Assembly: GCF_011386835.1 (NCBI RefSeq)
Contig: NC_088796.1
Coordinates: 88,767,468 to 88,831,467 of the forward strand
DNA from: Chrysemys picta bellii
Taxonomy: Eukaryota; Chordata; Testudines; Emydidae
Direction of reading: 5' to 3'
Length of the DNA stretch: 64,000 nt
Below, piece after piece: positions 11,780-21,880 of the stretch (position 1 is its first letter; each line of letters opens with the position of its first letter). The position numbers and the translations under genes were made by a program. The notes beneath the pieces were generated by a model. That model was not told where the DNA came from, made no database searches, and saw only the letters and a list, made by a program, of their open reading frames with translations.

Positions 11780-12693
11780 GTTCGCCCGCTCTGCATGAAG
11801 GAGGCGGCGGCGGCCGCCGGTGGCTGATGCCGGGCGCCTGGCTCTGGCTGACGGTGGTGCTGGGCGCGGTGTCCCCCCCGCGGGTGCACGGCCGGAGGCT
11901 GATCTGCTGGCAGGCGGTGCTGCAGTGTCAGGGGGAGCCCGAGTGCAGCTACGCGTACAACCAGTACGCCGAGGCGTGCGCCCCAGTGCTCCTGCAGCAG
12001 CACCCGGCCGGCAGCGCTGGGGCCGCTGCCGCCTCCTCCCGGCGGCGGTGCCCGAGCCACTGCATCGCGGCCCTGATCCAGCTCAACCACACCCGGCGGG
12101 GCCCGGCGCTGGAGGAATGCGACTGCGCCCAGGATGAGACCTGCTGGGCCACCAAGCGCGCCATCGAGCCCTGCCTGCCCCGCACCAGCGGCGGGGCCGG
12201 GGGCGCGGCGGGCGGCGGAGGTGGCGGGGTGATGGGCTGCACCGAGGCCCGGCGGCGCTGCGACTGGGACAGCCGCTGCAGCGCGGCGCTGGGCCGCTAC
12301 ATGGTGTCCTGCGGCAAGCTCTTCAACGGGCTGCGCTGCACCGAGGAGTGCCGGGCCGTGATCGAGGACATGCTGGCCGTGCCCAAGGCCGTGCCGCTCA
12401 ACGACTGCGTCTGCGACGGGCTGGAGCGGCCCATCTGCGAGACAATGAAGGAGAACATGGCCCGACTCTGCTTCGGCGCCGAGGCGGGCGCCAACGGCGC
12501 CGGCAGCAGCGGCGGCTCGGACGGGGGGGCGGAGGATTACTACGATGATGAGTACGAGGACGAGCCCAGGCGGGACGAGCCAGATGAGCCCGGCCCCCAG
12601 CCCGGCTTCCCCGCGCCGGCCGATCGCGCCTGCCGAGCGCCCGCCCCAGCAGCCTGGACCGCGCTGGCCTCCATTTTGCTGCTGCTGCTGTAG
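11770..12693 (+). CDS. GAS1: growth arrest-specific protein 1, GPI-anchored Hedgehog co-receptor
   Basis: GAS1 is a cell-surface protein that binds Hedgehog ligands with PTCH1, CDO and BOC, modulates GDNF/RET signalling and can block entry into S phase. The 307-residue frame starts at the first in-frame ATG, in good Kozak context (G at -3 and +4). An Arg-rich N-terminus and hydrophobic stretch (about 18-34) form the signal peptide, with mature sequence from about 'RRLICWQ' (42). Two ten-cysteine GFR-alpha-like domains follow: Cys46-Cys135 and Cys157-Cys234. They are separated by a Gly/Ala linker (140-153). 'NHT' at 106-108 is an N-glycosylation site. An acidic Tyr/Asp/Glu stretch (255-273) precedes a short hydrophobic tail (296-307) that fits a GPI signal. 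The human protein is about 345 residues; the shortfall lies mainly in the linkers and acidic tail. The gene is intronless. The identity is recognised from conserved blocks such as 'GEPECSYAYNQYAEACAPVL'. Confidence 0.97.
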   Translation: MVVGSPALHEGGGGGRRWLMPGAWLWLTVVLGAVSPPRVHGRRLICWQAVLQCQGEPECSYAYNQYAEACAPVLLQQHPAGSAGAAAASSRRRCPSHCIAALIQLNHTRRGPALEECDCAQDETCWATKRAIEPCLPRTSGGAGGAAGGGGGGVMGCTEARRRCDWDSRCSAALGRYMVSCGKLFNGLRCTEECRAVIEDMLAVPKAVPLNDCVCDGLERPICETMKENMARLCFGAEAGANGAGSSGGSDGGAEDYYDDEYEDEPRRDEPDEPGPQPGFPAPADRACRAPAPAAWTALASILLLLL

Positions 12694-13830
12694 CCACCGA
12701 GTCCCCATTTGCTTCAGGGCTCGCGCGCGCGCGGCGCTCGGGACACGTGGGGGGATCCCCGGTCCCAGACGTCCCCCCCGGGATCATTTAGGGGGACGCT
12801 CCCCTCCTCCTCCTCCATCTCCGCGGTCGTTTCTCCAGACAGGGCCCCTCCCTCCCCATCTCCCCCAATACTTCTCTGCACACCCTCTTGCCAACACCTG
12901 CCTGGACATTTATCTTAGGCACTGTCCTCACACACACCCACAGAGTTAAAACCATTTTGATGGCGACGATACCAGTTTATTGGCCTTGTAAACTGGTCAC
13001 CGTGTTCTGCACGGGAACTAAGGAGATGGAGAGAGATGGACGGAGGGAGGCGTCCAGGACCGCGGGGTGATTTGGCTTGGTTTTAGCGTGCACTATGCAA
13101 TTTGTTCCACACCCCGGCTTGTTGTTAGCAGCAAGCCGATGAGTTAAGAAGAGGAACTGTTAGCAAAGCTACTGTAGGTTCATTACCATCCCGCGAAAAC
13201 AAAACACAAATAGTAAGGTGCTAATAGTTGTTAGCATTTGACTTGAGGATGAGAGAGAGGTGGGAAACCCGAACTTGCTGCCAAAACAACTGCCTTACTG
13301 GTTATAAGTAGACCAACAACTCGAATTCAAGTACCGTTCTCCGTATCACCATTCAAAATATTCACAATGATGCCTGAAAGAGGATTACGTTTCAATTGCC
13401 TTTAATTAACTGGCGGCGGGGGGGGGGAGTTTGGAACAAATTGATGGGATCTCAGCCTCCCCTCACATTCACTGTCCCCGTAACAAATGCCTGCCAGCAA
13501 ACATCTCTTTTTCTTCAACCTAACGAGATAAAAATGCAGATTTTTCAGAATTGTTGGCTGCACTGAACAATGCAACTTTGGTCTTAAAAGAGCTCTGCAC
13601 TGCCATCTTCGAAAGACACTTTTTAAACTCAAGAACTTGTATGTACAAATATTCTGAAAAGTTATATTGTCTCTAGTCATATCAGGGTGCTGACCTCTGG
13701 TAAATCTTATATAAAATGTATTTAAAACTGGGATTTGTTACCAGTCACTCTACTTTGTATATAGAATTTTATAAATTGTATGCTTGGGGAATAATTTATT
13801 TTTTAAAAAATAAAAGTTTTTAAGTCTACA
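12694..13830 (+). other. GAS1: GAS1 3' UTR
   Basis: After the stop codon the sequence moves from GC-rich to AT-rich and contains no long frame or transposon. It ends at a strong AATAAA. The length, about 1.1 kb, is in the range known for GAS1 transcripts. A G-run of about ten lies near 13418-13427. The 3' boundary is inferred from the polyadenylation signal. Confidence 0.7.
13809..13814 (+). terminator. GAS1: polyadenylation signal of GAS1
   Basis: AATAAA lies in a T/A-rich setting ('ttttttaaaaaataaaagttttt'-like) and is followed by a T-rich element. It is the first canonical signal downstream of the stop codon in a good context, 1.1 kb after the CDS. Confidence 0.7.
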
Positions 13831-16800
13831 TCCTATTTGCCAGATAATTGCATTTGCTGTTCTTTTCTGGAAAGATACAGATTTCATTTTATGTGTAAAG
13901 GGATACAAGCAACAATAATGAACTATTCTGTAGAACATCAAATGTACAGTGTATTTTATAGTTTTGAAGTTAACTTTCTTATTTTAAGAGACTTTATGAA
14001 CACTGTAGAATTGTATAAATGCATTTCCGAGCTGCCTTAACGTATTTTTATAGAAGGCATAAAAGATCCTATGTTTTAAATATCTACGGCTTTGTGTATT
14101 TCTTAAATGTGTAAATTAGTAAAGGAAGAGTTTTAAATATGGATGCATGATGATGTCCAGAGACACTGCTATTGAGTGAATTATCAGTCCTGTTTGGGGG
14201 AACAGGGGAGGAAGGATAAATAATAAATAAATAAATAAAAACTCAGTATCTCTCTATGGTACTTTAAATAGATGTCTATTACTTTTGCCCTTACTTTAAT
14301 GAATAATTGGACATAAGTAGTAAACAGGACTTTGAAAATACTATCTTCAAAGCAAGTGGTTGATTTTTGTATGTGTTGGCATGGTAACGTTCCAGTGCAG
14401 AGCGGTGTAAAACAATTCTCAGTTTGTCTTCCAAGGACACTGCTCCTATATGTGTATAGAATTATCAAGCCAGCAGCGCCTTCCTTATGAAATGGAGGAT
14501 GGTATTCCCACTGATGCTGCTAGACTTCTCATATACATGCAAAATATCATGCCACACATACAGTGTCTCAAGCAACTTTCAAAAATATTTAGATTATATA
14601 CAGTAGATGATAGGCATTTGCAACAAAATTCATGAAAGTTTGCAAGCCAATTTGCCTTTCTCCACAGTGAAGAGTGCAAAAGTAAACAAACTGGGGTGAT
14701 CAACAATTACCAGAACTTGTAATACTGTTCTTTGGAGTTGTTTTGCATTGGGCTGAAGCCTGGTTTTCTGCCAGAGCTACTGATCTACACTCAAACGCCC
14801 TTAGATAAATAATTACACTCTTAAGCTGTGTCGAGTGCTGATACACTTGACCTTGTAAATAGAAATGTTTGCAGTAGGAATAAACTCCGGCATTGGAAAA
14901 TCTTTTAAACATTAACACAAAGGAGGGAGCTTGGTCCTCTGGGGATTTGAGTTTGAACCGCGCCAAGCTAGGCACTTGCAAAAAAAAAAAAAAAGTTTGT
15001 TTATCTTCTATTCATGCTGTTTATTTAAAGCTTTTAGTTTTAAATGCGGTGATTGGAAGGCAAGACAGAAGTTTAAAAGCCACCACAAATAAACTTTGAC
15101 TGAGGGGGCGACAGATTAGCAAAATAGTGTCTTTTTCATCTTAACAGATCTTGAGAGAAGATAAACCCACATCTGTCTATTAAGTCAAATAACACAGTTA
15201 TAAATCCCCGTTTCTAGGATCAGTTATTTTAGATACTGTTTTTTGTCATTTCTTTAGTTCAGATGATTTTGCGTAATTTCATTAAGCAGTGAACTGATAT
15301 TTACACACAAGCATTAAAAAAAACAACACCCTCCAAAATAGTTGTGATGTCGAGCAAGCCTGAGTATGGTGTGTGGCTATGAGCTAAATTCGTTTTTTTT
15401 TTTTTAAAGTCACCTGAACGGTTGAGTAAACTTATTGTTAAAACAAAGCTGAAAACGTTGTTTCTTTAGGAAGAGAACAAAGAGGAGTCGGGAGAGACTT
15501 GTAAATGGAATCAGCTTTCTTTACAAAAATGCTGAGTTTGCAATCCTGTAGGTATGATCTTAAATATTCTCCCCAGTCCTTTAAGGGATATTCTTTAACA
15601 TGTTTTCAGTTAATCAACTTTCCGTGTCCATGCAGGCTATTTTGACTCGTTTTAAGTGAAAAAAATAAGTCCCAGTAAAAGCCTCTGTTTTTCCTCACTA
15701 AGGAGTAAAGGCATTAGCACTAGAAAAGGACTGATAATTAACTGCTACAATAAACTCAAGACTTGATTTTACAGGCCCCTGTCAAAAGCATCTGCCTGGA
15801 ATAAATCAACACTGAGCACCACTGGGGAGGGAGGACACGAGTCTTTATGCTTCCTTCCCTGAAGAAAGTGTACATTGATCGGTGGCTCCTTTTAATTTAA
15901 ATAGTGGTACACGAAGCATAGCCATACGCGCTGCATCCTGTGGTCTTCGCCTTATGAAAAAAATAATATAAATAAGTTGGGTTATCACAGCGAATGCTCC
16001 TGCCAGAGTGAATCAGCTACACTGAGTGTATTGGCCTGTATCCCCATGGTACGTGATTATACAGGGGTGGACGTCGTCTGTCATATTTTAAATTCAGAGA
16101 CAGTGAAAGTCGGAAGTTTTCGAATTTCTAAGGGGAGGGCTGTGGGCATCACTAGAAGAAGAAAGGACGTGAGTTTCCCTGATTGAGAGGGAATTTTCCA
16201 CAGGAAAAGAAGCCCGGATTTTCTAGATTTTTGAAAATGCACCTCGTCTTGGCCCATTCCTAGCGATCTCTTCCGGGGAGAGAAGGAACTCTTTTCCATG
16301 CCATGTAAAATAATCCAGTGGCTTCAGTCCCCTTTTTATTGCCAGTTACCAGGTTTGAATTCTCGGTGACAGTTTATTTGTCTTTGGAGGCACTCCAGTG
16401 ACAAATGTTTAAGGGAGTGTGGGACAATGGTGGAGAACAAGGAGGCAGTTCATTGAACTGACAGTGACCATACAGTAAATAGAGGGAGATTCAAGCTTCA
16501 CTGATCACCCAAGCTCACAGCAAAGCTTTTGTACACCACCACAATAGCCATAACATAAGGTCTCTGTTTATTTTAAACAATATATACCAATGTATGCAGG
16601 CAGGCAACATTTACCTTGGTAAATAATTATGATGAAACTAAGATTTATAATAAGAAGAAATGAAATCGATTTTGGCCAGAGTATTTTTACACTCACACTG
16701 GAAAGCATGCAGGGTTATAGTTACAATGTACCTACCTACGCTTTATGTAACACTTATCCGATCGTTGGATCATCCATTGCCTACACCTATGTATAACAAA

Positions 16801-18106
16801 TGTGTAGTACGTGGGTGGTAAGAATATGCAAGCTATATATGCATAGAACAGGAAACAACCTATCTCGATGTAATGCAAGATAGTTCGATATTAAAGCAAT
16901 AAATGTCTCTCTTTTTTTTTTTTTTAGTACCCTGGGTTGGGTGGGGGAGGGGAAATTGTAAAGAAGCCAAGATTTACAAGAACAAACTTGGAACATATAA
17001 CCATAGTGTCAGCTTGAATCATGGAAAACACGCTCAACTGACTTGTAGGACCTGCCTCTTCAGTGCGGCTAAAAGAGATTCCGTTCTGTATCATTTTGGC
17101 CATGCACACCATATAATATCACGGAATGCCCCGCTGCCATACACATGTAAAGTAGGTAGACTCGCGGTACAAAACATTTCCAACTGGGAAGATCAGTGCT
17201 CCTATGTGAGATTTCAAGTCTGTTCAAGGGTATAAACATCTAGAAAGCTATATGATTTGTAAGCACCAAAGTCGAAAGTTACTGTATTTGACTTGAGGCA
17301 TTGGCCGTGGTAGACAGTTGAAAAGGCTTACATTGACTGTCTGAATGACATAAGTAATGCCCTATTAGCATAAATACTTTCTAAGGCATCCATTTAATCA
17401 ATTTCTTAAATAACAGAATGATCTACTACAAAATAGTGGACTGTATACACTATATTTTGGCACAAAGATGGTCATTCTCCCAGTAGTAACCAGGGGCTCT
17501 AAATAAATGATTTCAACAATGTTTTATTAAAGGAGGACAAGAGCCCTCGAGCTGCATTAATCGGGGAGAAGTCGAGTGGCACTTTTGTTATGGAAATGTT
17601 AAGCACATAATAGTTCAGGCAAACAATGTGGAGCCACTTCATTCTTTCAGCCATGCTGACACCTCTTAAAGAGGAACTGCAGGGAAGGATGTGGGAAAGA
17701 TTTGCTTTCTGAGGAAGCTTTCAGCTAATATTTTGGAGGGTTACCTCCAAACCCCTTTTAGTGTGAATGAAACTGAAGGGTATAAAGAACCAATAAGGAG
17801 AAATGATTTAGATACTTAAGGCTAGTGACACCTCCTGCCTAAAAGCAAGTTGAGATACTTTTGCCAAAACAGTTTATTAAAGTTCTTTCTGTGACTTTAT
17901 GATGAGTCAAATGGATGTTATTCTACAGGGCTGGTAGATATTTCAGGTGCATATATTATATACTCATATATTATATAAACACACATCGTGGTGTAGAGCT
18001 AACGTGATACTCTTAATACACTACACAGAGAGAGGCACTAGGGACAAATGAGAATATAATGCACGTGGGCCAGGATTAACTAGGGCCTGATAGAAGGTGT
18101 AGATAA
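13831..18106. other. GAS1 downstream region, no transposon recognised
   Basis: No gene and no recognisable interspersed repeat over 4.3 kb; only short simple repeats such as (AAAT)n at 14216-14240 and A- or T-runs near 14980, 15391 and 16911. This is the right part of the transposon-poor block around GAS1 and is a good place to look for enhancers. Function is inference only. Confidence 0.5.
14216..14240. repeat. (AAAT)n microsatellite
   Basis: Five to six 'aaat' units in tandem, just downstream of the GAS1 transcript end. Confidence 0.85.
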
Positions 18107-18200
18107 AAAGCAACAGAGGGTCCTGTGGCACCTTTGAGACTAACAGAAGTACTGGGAGCATAAGCTTTCGTGGGTAAGAACCTCACTTCTTCAGATGCAA
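18107..18200 (+). repeat. short interspersed repeat common in turtles and crocodilians
   Basis: I recognise the text 'cctgtggcacctttgagact ... aagctttcgtgggtaagaac ... cacttcttcagatgcaag' as a highly abundant reptilian interspersed repeat. It starts with 'caacagag' and ends near 'gatgcaag'. A weak 'tagata(a)' match on both sides may be a target duplication. I do not know its class with confidence. Confidence 0.75.
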
Positions 18201-18204
18201 GGGA

Positions 18205-19330
18205 TAGATAAGGTGCTTAAATGTGATCTGGTAAGAGACAAATAATGCTTTGGTGAAGGGGATGTTAGGAGAGGAAGCCAGTTTTAGTAGTGATATTACA
18301 AATAGACTAAAGAAAGAGAAAGTGAGTTTGGGAGTCCATATATGACTAGGTGAGATAGCCTATGAATGGATAAGAGTTGGAGAGAGAGGCAAGGGCAGAT
18401 TTTGTTGACAAGGAGAAAGAAGCAACACAATTTATCCAGGGTTTGAATAGGAGAGAAGTGGGAGTAAAGAAATGGTAAGAATTTATCAGTAGTTTTACAG
18501 GCTTGGAAACAGGCAGGATAGCGAGGTTATCAAGTAGAGAAAGAAGAGGGATCAAAAAGAAAGGTGACAAGTACAGTTTTTGAGAGATGCACCATGGAAG
18601 CAGCTAGAGATGTGAAACTGGCCAAAGGGTGTAAGAGCAATAAGTTACATTGAAGCGGAGATGGTGATGGTTGAAGACAATGGGAAGAGATAAATTCATT
18701 GGAAAAGAGTGCAGCGATGAACAGTGGATCAATAACAGAACTTTGAGGGACAGTACCAGATAGGAGAGGAGGTTGACTATTAAAGGAGATTTTGAAAGAA
18801 TGGTTGATAAAGCAGAAGATAAGAGAAAACTGTCCTGAGGAAGCCAAGGGAGAGTCTGAGGAGGAGAGAGTGATCAACAGTATTAAGAGCTGTAGACCAA
18901 TTAAGAATGATGAGGCTAGAGAAGAACTCCTTACATTTAGCTTGAAAGAGGTCATTAGTGTCTAGAGTGGAGGGGAAAGGGCAGAAACCAGATTGGAGAG
19001 TATCAGCAAGAGATTAGGAGGAGAGGAAATGAAGGCAGTGAGAACTAACCCTTCACTCCAGGATTTTGGAGACAAAAGGGAGAAAGGATATAGAATGGTA
19101 GTTAAAGAGGGAAATTTCTTCAAGATGGGGGGAATGTGTGTTTTGAAGCAGAGGAAAATAAACCAGCAGTGATAGAGCAGTTAAAATACAGCAGAGGAGA
19201 GGAATTAGAGAGGATCTAAGGCTGACAGGAGGTAAAAAGGAGTGGGCTCCAGGGTACAGGCTGAAGTGTAAGAGGCAGAAAGTAGAAAATAGAGCCAAAA
19301 AATGAGTAAAGAAGGAGAGGCAAAAATTAG
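18205..19330 (-). mobile_element. L2-like LINE reverse transcriptase relic
   Basis: On the - strand, decayed reverse transcriptase motifs occur in the right order. 'FNYHSISFLPFVSKILE' at about 19053-19105 corresponds to the NYRPISLLPFLSKILE block of L2-clade elements. A decayed 'LNTVDHSLLL'-like block lies near 18880-18900. 'SGTVPQSSVIDPLF' lies near 18720-18765, corresponding to SGVPQGSVLGPLLF. Frame changes and stops between them show it is long dead. The + strand is conspicuously purine-rich as a result. The clade assignment (L2 rather than another CR1-group LINE) is tentative. Confidence 0.6.
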
Positions 19331-19786
19331 GTATGGAATGAGAATTCTTATCCGATAATGTCTATTTTGAATTGAAGAAATTAGCTATACCCTGGACAGA
19401 GAAGGATTAGGTGGAAGAAGGGGACAGCCAGCTGGGAAAAGGGCTTAAAAACATAATTGGAATTAGAAAAGAGATCTCTCTTCTCCTTCATTATGGAAAT
19501 ATTGTATTGTTTCCGAGCATTTCTTAGGCACGCACCAACATAGTACCTGAGTATCTCAAAACATTTAAATATACAAAAGACTTCACACTTCCCCCATACA
19601 TCTTGTATCTTTTTACCACAATGTGTATCCTGAGAAAATATGGTGCTCGATGTCATCCCAAAACACATATCATGGAAATGCACATATTGTGCTAGGTATA
19701 ATAAAAAACTACAAAAATCAAGCCACATCTGTTTAAAATGTATTGCATTAAAATCCTTCACAAACATCCTTTTCTTTTTGTGTAAT
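19331..19786. other. intergenic, no feature recognised
   Basis: AT-rich sequence between two LINE relics. The open stretch on the - strand here has no recognisable motif. Confidence 0.4.
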
Positions 19787-21790
19787 CATAGAAATGTAGG
19801 GCTGGAAAGGCTGTCAAGAGGTCATCTAGTCCAGTGTCTCTCAATCTTTTTGATACTAGGGACCGGCTTGCTGCTTTCCTAAACTGTGTCAGAGAGATCT
19901 CAGAGACTGGAGCCGGTTCACAGGCCAGTCATTGAGAAACACTAATCTTGCGTATTTCATCATGCTAAGGCAAGATTAAGTATATCTAGACTGTCTCTGA
20001 CAGGTGTTTGGCTAACCAGTTCTTAAAAACCTTCAGAGATGGGGATTCAACAAGGTAACTCCTAGGAATTCCTCTAGGTAACCTGTTCCAGTGCTTAACT
20101 GGAACTGACTATAGTTATAGTTAGAAAGTTTTTCCTAATATCTAATCTCGCTTGCTGCAAACTAAGCAGATTACTTTTTGCCCTATCCTTGGTGGATATG
20201 GAGAACAGCTGATCACCATTCTCATTATAACAACCTTTTACATATTTGAAGACTGTTACAACTCTCTTTAGCCTTCTCTTCTGTAGGCTAAACATACCCA
20301 GTTTTTTCAACCTTTCCTCACAAGTTACGTTTTCCAAACCTCTTATCATTTTTGTTGCTCTCCTCTGGACTTTCTACAATTTGTTCACATCTTTTGTAAC
20401 TTATGATGCCCCAAACTGGACACAGTACTCCATCTGAGGCCTCACTAGTGCCAACTACAGGTGGACAATTACCTCCTTTGGCTTACATACAACATTCCTG
20501 TTAATTCATCTCAGAATGACATTTGCATTTGTTGCCACAACATTGCACTCTGGGTTTATATTCAATATGTGATCCACTATAAATTCCAAATCCTTTTCTG
20601 CAGTAGTGCTGCATACCCAGTCATTCTCATTTTTTATTTGTGCATTTGATTTTCCTTCCTGTCTGTAGAACTTTGCACTTGTGTGTATTGAATTTCATTT
20701 TATTGATTTCAGACCAATTCTCCAATTTATCAAGATCATTCTGGATTCTAATCTGGCCTTGGAAATGTTTACAATCCACAATTTACAATTTGTTATCTAC
20801 AAATTTTGTAAGCATACTCTCCACTCTATCATCCAAGTCGGTAATGAAAATATTGAATAGTACCAAACTCAAGGCAGACCCCTGCAGGACCCCGCTTGAT
20901 ATGTCTTTCCAGTTGGACAGCAAACCATTGATAACTACTCTTTGAGAATGGTCTTTCAACCAGCTATGCACCCACTTTATAGTAATTTCATCTAGACCAT
21001 ATTCCCCTAGTTTGCTTATGAGAAAATCATGTGAGACAGTGTCAAAGCCTTACTAAAATCAAGAAACATAATGTCTACTGCTTCCCCCCAACCATTAGTC
21101 CAGTTATCCCATCAAAGAAGGAAATTAGATTGGCTTAGCATGATTTGTTCTTGAAAGATACATGTTGGCTATTTATTATCTTATTCTCCAGGTTTGAACA
21201 AACTGATTGTTTAATAATTTGTTCACGTATCTTTCAAGGTATCAGAGTTAAGCTGACTGGTCTATAATTCTCCATGTCCTCTTTTTTCCCTCTTTTAAAA
21301 AACAGATACTATATTTGTCTTTCTTTGGTCCTCTGGGATCTCACCTGTTCCCCAAGATAATTGCTAATGGTTCAGAGACTGCTTTGGCTGGCTCTTTAAG
21401 TACTCTAGGGTGAATTTCATCAGACCCTGTTAACTTAACTACATTCAATTTATCTTAATTTTCTCTAATTTGTTCTTTCCCTATTCCGGCCTGAGAGCCT
21501 TTCCCCTTGTTATTAATATTAATTATGTTAAGCATCTGGTCACAATTAATCTTTTAAATGAAGACTGAAGTAAATAATGCACTAAATGCTTCAGCCTATT
21601 CATTCCTTCATCATTCTCTTACTTCAACTCTATTTATAAAACTTCTTATTGCCTTTTATGTATTTTGCTGGATGTAATTCATTATGCGTCTTAGCCTTTC
21701 TGATTTTTCCTTGTTTCCACTTTTTGTATGATTACTTTTGATTTTTAGATCCTTAAAGAGCTCCTGATGCAGCCACATTGGTCTCTCATA
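19787..21790 (-). mobile_element. CR1 LINE, about 2 kb, 5'-truncated
   Basis: Reading the - strand, the element runs from the C-terminal part of the endonuclease/early reverse transcriptase region (near 21790) to the CR1 3' end at 19787 ('aatcatagaaatgtagggct' on + strand). A recognisable reverse transcriptase stretch is at 20783-20971, including 'SGVLQGSALSLVLFNIFITDL' and, where the catalytic F(A)DD motif is expected, 'FVDNKL'. The catalytic aspartates are therefore lost. The whole length aligns in order with the CR1 subfamily common in turtles. It is interrupted near the 3' end by a hAT element at 19832-19944. Confidence 0.93.
19832..19944 (+). mobile_element. non-autonomous hAT element (113 bp) inside CR1, second copy
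   Basis: The same family as 6839-6948: it begins 'cagtgtctctcaatcttttt', continues 'gatactagggaccggcttgc', and ends 'cattgagaaacacta'. The left flanking octamer is atctagtc (19824-19831) and the right one atcttgcg (19945-19952), a degraded 8-bp duplication with five of eight positions equal. The left octamer is the reverse complement of the duplication at the first copy. Confidence 0.85.
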
Positions 21791-21880
21791 GGCACCGACT
21801 CCCTAGGTGCTCCAGGGAAAAATTTTAGTGGGTGCTTAGTACCCACAGGAAGAAAAGGAGGGACTGAGGTTCAACAATAC
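21791..21880. repeat. fragment of a turtle dispersed repeat, tentative
   Basis: The phrases 'ggcaccgactccctaggtgc', 'gggaaaaattttagtgggtg' and 'cttagtacccacagg' resemble a GC-richer repeat I recognise, in which 'gtgggtgct...agcaccca' folds back. It abuts the broken 5' end of the CR1. Boundaries and class are uncertain. Confidence 0.4.

Larger units (their letters stand above)
11300..12790. other. CpG island covering the GAS1 leader and CDS
   Basis: G+C and CpG content rise sharply from about 11300 and fall again after about 12790, in contrast to the AT-rich flanks. The peak is in the coding region. A GC-alternating run 'cgcgcgcgcgcggcgc' just after the stop codon (about 12722-12737) could adopt Z-DNA. 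Single-exon developmental genes of this kind commonly sit in such islands. Confidence 0.8.

Noticed and set aside
11737..12708. Long open frame antisense to GAS1 (323 codons)
   Set aside because: It is a by-product of the GC-rich CDS. The translation is low-complexity Ala/Gly/Arg/Pro without a domain.
18530..18955. 141-codon open frame on the - strand as a host gene
   Set aside because: The text contains decayed LINE reverse transcriptase motifs, so it was assigned to the L2-like relic.
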